NCBI RefSeq assembly: GCF_009711205.1
Contig: NZ_WMIG01000003.1
Location: 62,001-126,000 of the forward strand
Direction: 5' to 3'
Origin: Paracoccus litorisediminis
GTDB lineage: Bacteria; Pseudomonadota; Alphaproteobacteria; Rhodobacterales; Rhodobacteraceae
Length of the DNA: 64,000 nt
The notes beneath the pieces were generated by a model. That model was not told the DNA's origin. It did no database searches and saw only the letters and a program-made list of their open reading frames with translations. Both the position numbers and the translations under genes were made by a program. Of the stretch, positions 61,113 to 64,000 are shown piece after piece (position 1 is the stretch's first letter; every line of letters starts with the position of its first letter).

Positions 61113-62059
61113 CCGCCATGCCCCCCCGCCTAAGGGCCGCACTGGCGATCTTTGCCCTGCTGGCGCTGGTCCCGCCGCTGGCCCATTGGATCGGCCAGCC
61201 CTTTCTGATCGTCATTGCGACGCGGATGGTGGTCTTTGCCATCGCCGCCCTGTCGCTGGACCTGATCCTTGGCTATGGCGCGATGGTGTCCTTTGGCCAT
61301 GCCGCCTATCTGGGGATCGGGGCCTATGCCGTGGCGGTGCTGTCGCGGGCGGGCGTCACCGATTTGACGCTGCATCTGCTGGCGGCTATCGGAGCAGCCG
61401 GGATCTTCGCACTGGTCACCGGGGCGATTTCGCTGCGGACGCGGGGCGTCTATTTCATCATGATCACGCTGGCTTTCGGGCAGATGGCCTATTTCTTTTT
61501 CGTCTCCTTCTCGGCGCTGGGGGGCGATGACGGCACCGCGCTGGCGGCGCGCTCCACCGTGCTGGGGCAGGATTGGCTGCGGTCGGAACCGGGGCTGTTC
61601 TATGCCACGCTGGGGCTGCTGGTGCTGATCTTTGCCGGGCTGTACCGGCTGACGCTGTCGCGTTTCGGGCGGGTGCTCAGCGGCACGCGGGAAAGCGCGC
61701 TGCGCATGCAGGCGGTGGGCTTTCGCCCCTTTCCCTATCAGCTGACCGCCTATGTCATCTCGGGCTGTCTTTGCGCGGTGGCGGGGGTGATGCTGGCCAA
61801 TCAAAGCGCCTATGTCTCACCGTCCTACATGAGCTGGCACCGCTCGGGTGAGCTGATCGTGATGCTGGTCTTGGGCGGTATCGGCAGCCTGACCGGGGCC
61901 ATCGCCGGGGCACTGGCCACCGTCGCGCTGGAGGAGGGCCTCGCGAAATATTCCGAGCATTGGCGGCTGGGCTTTGGCCTGATCCTTGTGCTGGTCGCCT
62001 TGGCCGCACCGGGCGGGATTGCCGGGCTGATCCGACGGCTGAAAGGCGCGCCCGCATGA
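61109..62059 (+). CDS. HAAT ABC transporter permease (LivM type)
   Basis: 316-residue second permease: ALSLDLILGYGAMVSFGHAA is the LivM signature, followed by ISLRTRGVYFIMITLAFGQM, VGFRPFPYQLTAYVISGCLC and VMLVLGGIGSLTGAIAGALA. The start at 61109 overlaps the LivH stop (ATGA) and its stop overlaps the LivG-type start, so the four transporter genes are translationally coupled. Confidence 0.95.
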   Translation: MTAMPPRLRAALAIFALLALVPPLAHWIGQPFLIVIATRMVVFAIAALSLDLILGYGAMVSFGHAAYLGIGAYAVAVLSRAGVTDLTLHLLAAIGAAGIFALVTGAISLRTRGVYFIMITLAFGQMAYFFFVSFSALGGDDGTALAARSTVLGQDWLRSEPGLFYATLGLLVLIFAGLYRLTLSRFGRVLSGTRESALRMQAVGFRPFPYQLTAYVISGCLCAVAGVMLANQSAYVSPSYMSWHRSGELIVMLVLGGIGSLTGAIAGALATVALEEGLAKYSEHWRLGFGLILVLVALAAPGGIAGLIRRLKGAPA

Positions 62060-62808
62060 GCGCGCCGCTGCTGCAGGTCCGGAACCTGTCGAAATCCTAC
62101 GCCGCGCTGAAGGTCACCGACGACGTGTCGCTGGACGTGCATCCGGGCGAAATCCACGCCATCATCGGCCCCAATGGCGCGGGCAAGACCACGCTGATCG
62201 CCCAGCTTTCAGGGCAGTTGCGGCCCGATTCCGGGCATGTCCATTACATGGGTCAGGACATCACCCGCCTGCCGATGGCGGCGCGGGTGCGGATGGGGCT
62301 GGCGCGGTCGTTTCAGCTGACGACGCTGCTGCCGGGCTTCACCGCGCTGGAAAACGTGGCCATCGCGGTGCAGGCGCGCGAGGGGTCGTCCTTCCGCTTC
62401 TTTCGCGCCGCCGCGTCGGAACGCGCCCTGAACGATCAGGCGATGGACGCCTTGCGCGATGTCGGGCTGAACAGCCGCGCCACGCAACTGGCCGGATCGC
62501 TGAGCCATGGCGAGAAACGGCAGCTGGAACTGGCGGTGGCGCTGGCGACCCGGCCCCGGCTGCTGCTGCTGGACGAACCCCTTGCCGGGACCGGGCATGA
62601 GGAAGCGACGCTGCTGATCGCGCTGTTTGCCCGGCTGCGCAGCCGGGTGACGATGATGCTGATCGAACATGACATGGACGCGGTGTTCCGGCTGGCCGAC
62701 CGGGTGTCGGTGCTGGTCTATGGCCGGATCATCGCCAGCGGCACGCCCGCGGAAATGCGCGCCGACGCCGCGGTCCGCGCCGCCTATCTGGGCGAGGAGG
62801 AGGGCTGA
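62056..62808 (+). CDS. HAAT ABC transporter ATP-binding protein (LivG type)
   Basis: 250-residue ATPase: Walker A IIGPNGAGKTTLIAQLSGQL, Q-loop ARSFQLTTLLPGFTALENVA, signature LSHGEKRQLELAVALATRPR (the LSHG variant usual in LivG), Walker B LLLLDEPLAGTG, and MLIEHDMDAVFRLADRVSVL with the switch histidine. Start at 62056 overlaps the LivM stop by 4 bases. Confidence 0.95.
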   Translation: MSAPLLQVRNLSKSYAALKVTDDVSLDVHPGEIHAIIGPNGAGKTTLIAQLSGQLRPDSGHVHYMGQDITRLPMAARVRMGLARSFQLTTLLPGFTALENVAIAVQAREGSSFRFFRAAASERALNDQAMDALRDVGLNSRATQLAGSLSHGEKRQLELAVALATRPRLLLLDEPLAGTGHEEATLLIALFARLRSRVTMMLIEHDMDAVFRLADRVSVLVYGRIIASGTPAEMRADAAVRAAYLGEEEG

Positions 62809-63503
62809 TGCTGCAGGTCGAAGGGCTGATGGCCTCATACGGGGACAGCCGGGTGCTGTTCGGGATCGACCTGCATGTCGCGCGCGGCGAGGTGGTGACG
62901 CTTCTGGGCCGCAACGGCATGGGCAAGACGACGACGGTGCGTTCGGTCTTTGGCCTGCTGCGCCCGCGCGCCGGTCGGGTCAGCATCGACGGGCGCGACC
63001 TGACCGGGGCCGCGCCGCATCTGGTCGCCCGCGCCGGGCTGGGGCTGGTCCCCGAGGGGCGGCAGGTCTTTGCCCCCCTGACGGTCGAGGAAAACCTGAT
63101 CGCCACCGCCCGTGGCGGGCCGCGCGCCAAATGGAGCCTGCCGCAGGTCTATGCCCTTTTCCCGCGCCTGCATGAGCGCAGGCGGAACATGGGCGACCAG
63201 CTTTCGGGCGGCGAACAGCAGATGCTGGCCATTGGCCGCGCGCTGATGACCAACCCGGCGCTGCTGGTGCTGGATGAGGCGACCGAGGGGCTGGCCCCGC
63301 TGATCCGCGAGGAAATCTGGTCCTGCCTGCGCCATCTCAAGGACCGGGGCGAGGCCATCCTTGTCATCGACAAGAATATCGAGGCCCTGACCCGTCTGGC
63401 CGACCGCCATGTCGTCATCGAAAAGGGCCGCGTCGTCTGGACCGGGACCACGCCGGAGCTGATCGCCACGCCCGATGTGAAGACGCGCTTCCTGAACGTC
63501 TAG
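62808..63503 (+). CDS. HAAT ABC transporter ATP-binding protein (LivF type)
   Basis: 231-residue ATPase: Walker A LLGRNGMGKTTTVRSVFGLL, GLVPEGRQVFAPLTVEENLI typical of LivF, signature LSGGEQQMLAIGRALMTNPA, and Walker B LLVLDEATEGLAPLIREEIW. LivF usually reads VxEHN at the switch; here the segment is AILVIDKNIEALTRLADRHV, so the catalytic switch histidine position holds a lysine. That is a common variant in subtypes but worth checking. Start ATG 62808 shares a base with the LivG stop. Its end overlaps the convergent HlyD gene by 4 bases. Confidence 0.93.
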   Translation: MLQVEGLMASYGDSRVLFGIDLHVARGEVVTLLGRNGMGKTTTVRSVFGLLRPRAGRVSIDGRDLTGAAPHLVARAGLGLVPEGRQVFAPLTVEENLIATARGGPRAKWSLPQVYALFPRLHERRRNMGDQLSGGEQQMLAIGRALMTNPALLVLDEATEGLAPLIREEIWSCLRHLKDRGEAILVIDKNIEALTRLADRHVVIEKGRVVWTGTTPELIATPDVKTRFLNV

Positions 63504-64000
63504 TTCTCGCGGAAGGCGCGGGACAGGCTGTCCTCGATGGGTTTGACCAGATATTCAAAGAAGGTGCGGGCAGAGGTTTCGATCATCACCTCGGCGGGCA
63601 TGCCGGGGGTGGGGTGAAAGCCCGGAACCCGCTGCAACTCGCTCATCGGCAGCGATACGCGCGCCAGATAGATCTCATGCCGGACGCCATCGGTTTCCGT
63701 CGCCAGCGCATCGGCCGAGACATAGACCAGCGTGCCCTGCAGCACCGGCGTCGTGCGCTGATTCAGCGCGGTCAGCCGCACCGCCGCAGGCTGGCCCACC
63801 TCGACATCGTCGATATCCCCGCGCGAGATCTGGGATTCGATCACCAGCGGCGCATCCAGCGGCAGGATTTCAAGGATCGGTTTGCCCGCCTCGATCACCC
63901 CGCCGGGGGTGTGATAATACAGCCGGACGATGGTGCCCGAGACCGGAGACAGGATTTCCGCCCGTTCCAGAATGTCCTGCGCCTTCATCGACTGTTCGCG
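63500..64000 (-). CDS. HlyD-family type I secretion membrane-fusion protein (partial, N-terminus outside window)
   Basis: The C-terminal ~166 residues of a periplasmic adaptor of the HlyD/PrtE type, cut by the right edge. Visible parts: ERAEILSPVSGTIVRLYYHT with PGGVIEAGKPILEILPLDAP (second half of the lipoyl-like domain and beta-barrel), ISRGDIDDVEVGQPAAVRLT, and the C-terminal GFHPTPGMPAEVMIETSART followed by FFEYLVKPIEDSLSRAFREN. This ending is characteristic of type I secretion adaptors. A partner ABC exporter and substrate should lie outside the window. Confidence 0.9.
   Translation of the reverse strand, partial: REQSMKAQDILERAEILSPVSGTIVRLYYHTPGGVIEAGKPILEILPLDAPLVIESQISRGDIDDVEVGQPAAVRLTALNQRTTPVLQGTLVYVSADALATETDGVRHEIYLARVSLPMSELQRVPGFHPTPGMPAEVMIETSARTFFEYLVKPIEDSLSRAFREN

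Noticed and set aside
1-64000. CRISPR arrays, tRNA or rRNA genes, intact insertion sequences, phage or plasmid replication genes
   Set aside because: No regularly spaced direct repeats, cloverleaf-like sequences, rRNA blocks, intact transposase or integrase frames were recognised by eye; structured RNAs without obvious motifs could have been missed.

Overview
The window is GC-rich, densely packed bacterial DNA. Its gene families suggest an alphaproteobacterium of the Rhodobacterales, most likely Paracoccus or a close relative. The evidence is the homogentisate and galactarate pathway genes, the many polyamine, sugar and branched-chain-type ABC importers, the Tat leaders, and a GC-rich intercistronic hairpin of a kind I associate with that order. 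This placement is inference from gene content; no rRNA or tRNA gene was seen. The content is that of a heterotroph using plant-, animal- and amino-acid-derived compounds.

Layout. 1-4514 (minus): a probable five-gene operon with a Tat-leader alpha/beta hydrolase (haloperoxidase type), two different cysteine hydrolases of the isochorismatase family, a haem catalase and an AraC regulator cut by the window edge. 4515-5410 and 8222-9074 are gene-poor and hold decayed coding fragments. Between them lies a 936-residue winged-helix/NTPase regulator. 9021-13158: galactarate dehydratase garD, a glucarate/galactarate MFS transporter and a divergent FadR/GntR regulator. 13165-16705: a P5C-reductase-like enzyme and a TetR regulator, divergent from a DgcA/N-methylproline-demethylase-type flavoenzyme. 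16773-20272: MarR plus FUSC membrane protein, then a PQQ-type sugar dehydrogenase with a dihaem cytochrome c. 20375-26773: LysR, then a polyamine ABC importer with gamma-aminobutyraldehyde dehydrogenase patD. 26804-30636: Lrp/BkdR-type regulator, divergent from a fused E1 and an E2 of a branched-chain 2-oxoacid dehydrogenase. 30633-35970: the tyrosine/homogentisate pathway (MarR, hmgA, fahA, a DUF1330 protein, hpd, Lrp). 36088-36725: a frameshifted sulfotransferase remnant. 36753-39905: a Tat-leader amidase and a DNA photolyase. 39902-45555: a second polyamine-type ABC importer with a Tat-leader binding protein and a terminal SDR dehydrogenase, divergent from a LuxR regulator.

45480-58861 is the most coherent and least ordinary block. 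A nine-gene minus-strand operon (two sugar ABC permeases, ATPase, two paralogous binding proteins, BadF/BcrA-type sugar kinase, SIS-domain amino-sugar phosphate protein, NagA, and a discoidin-like protein of unknown role) is divergent from a GH88 unsaturated glucuronyl hydrolase, a LacI regulator and a type I sulfatase. GH88 acts on the disaccharides released by glycosaminoglycan lyases. With the sulfatase and the amino-sugar pathway, this points to import of sulfated unsaturated glycosaminoglycan (or similar uronate-hexosamine) disaccharides and their breakdown in the cytoplasm.

58955-63503 is a complete branched-chain amino-acid-type (HAAT) ABC importer. The right edge cuts an HlyD-type secretion adaptor on the minus strand.

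Regulatory sequence is unusually readable. There are clean palindromes between divergent regulator/target pairs at 27287-27306 (Lrp and E1), 31104-31117 (MarR and hmgA) and 35470-35486 (hpd and Lrp). Strong hairpins directly follow two binding-protein genes (22562-22586, 60138-60167). Convergent or terminal genes end in hairpins at 9021-9059 and 26780-26804.
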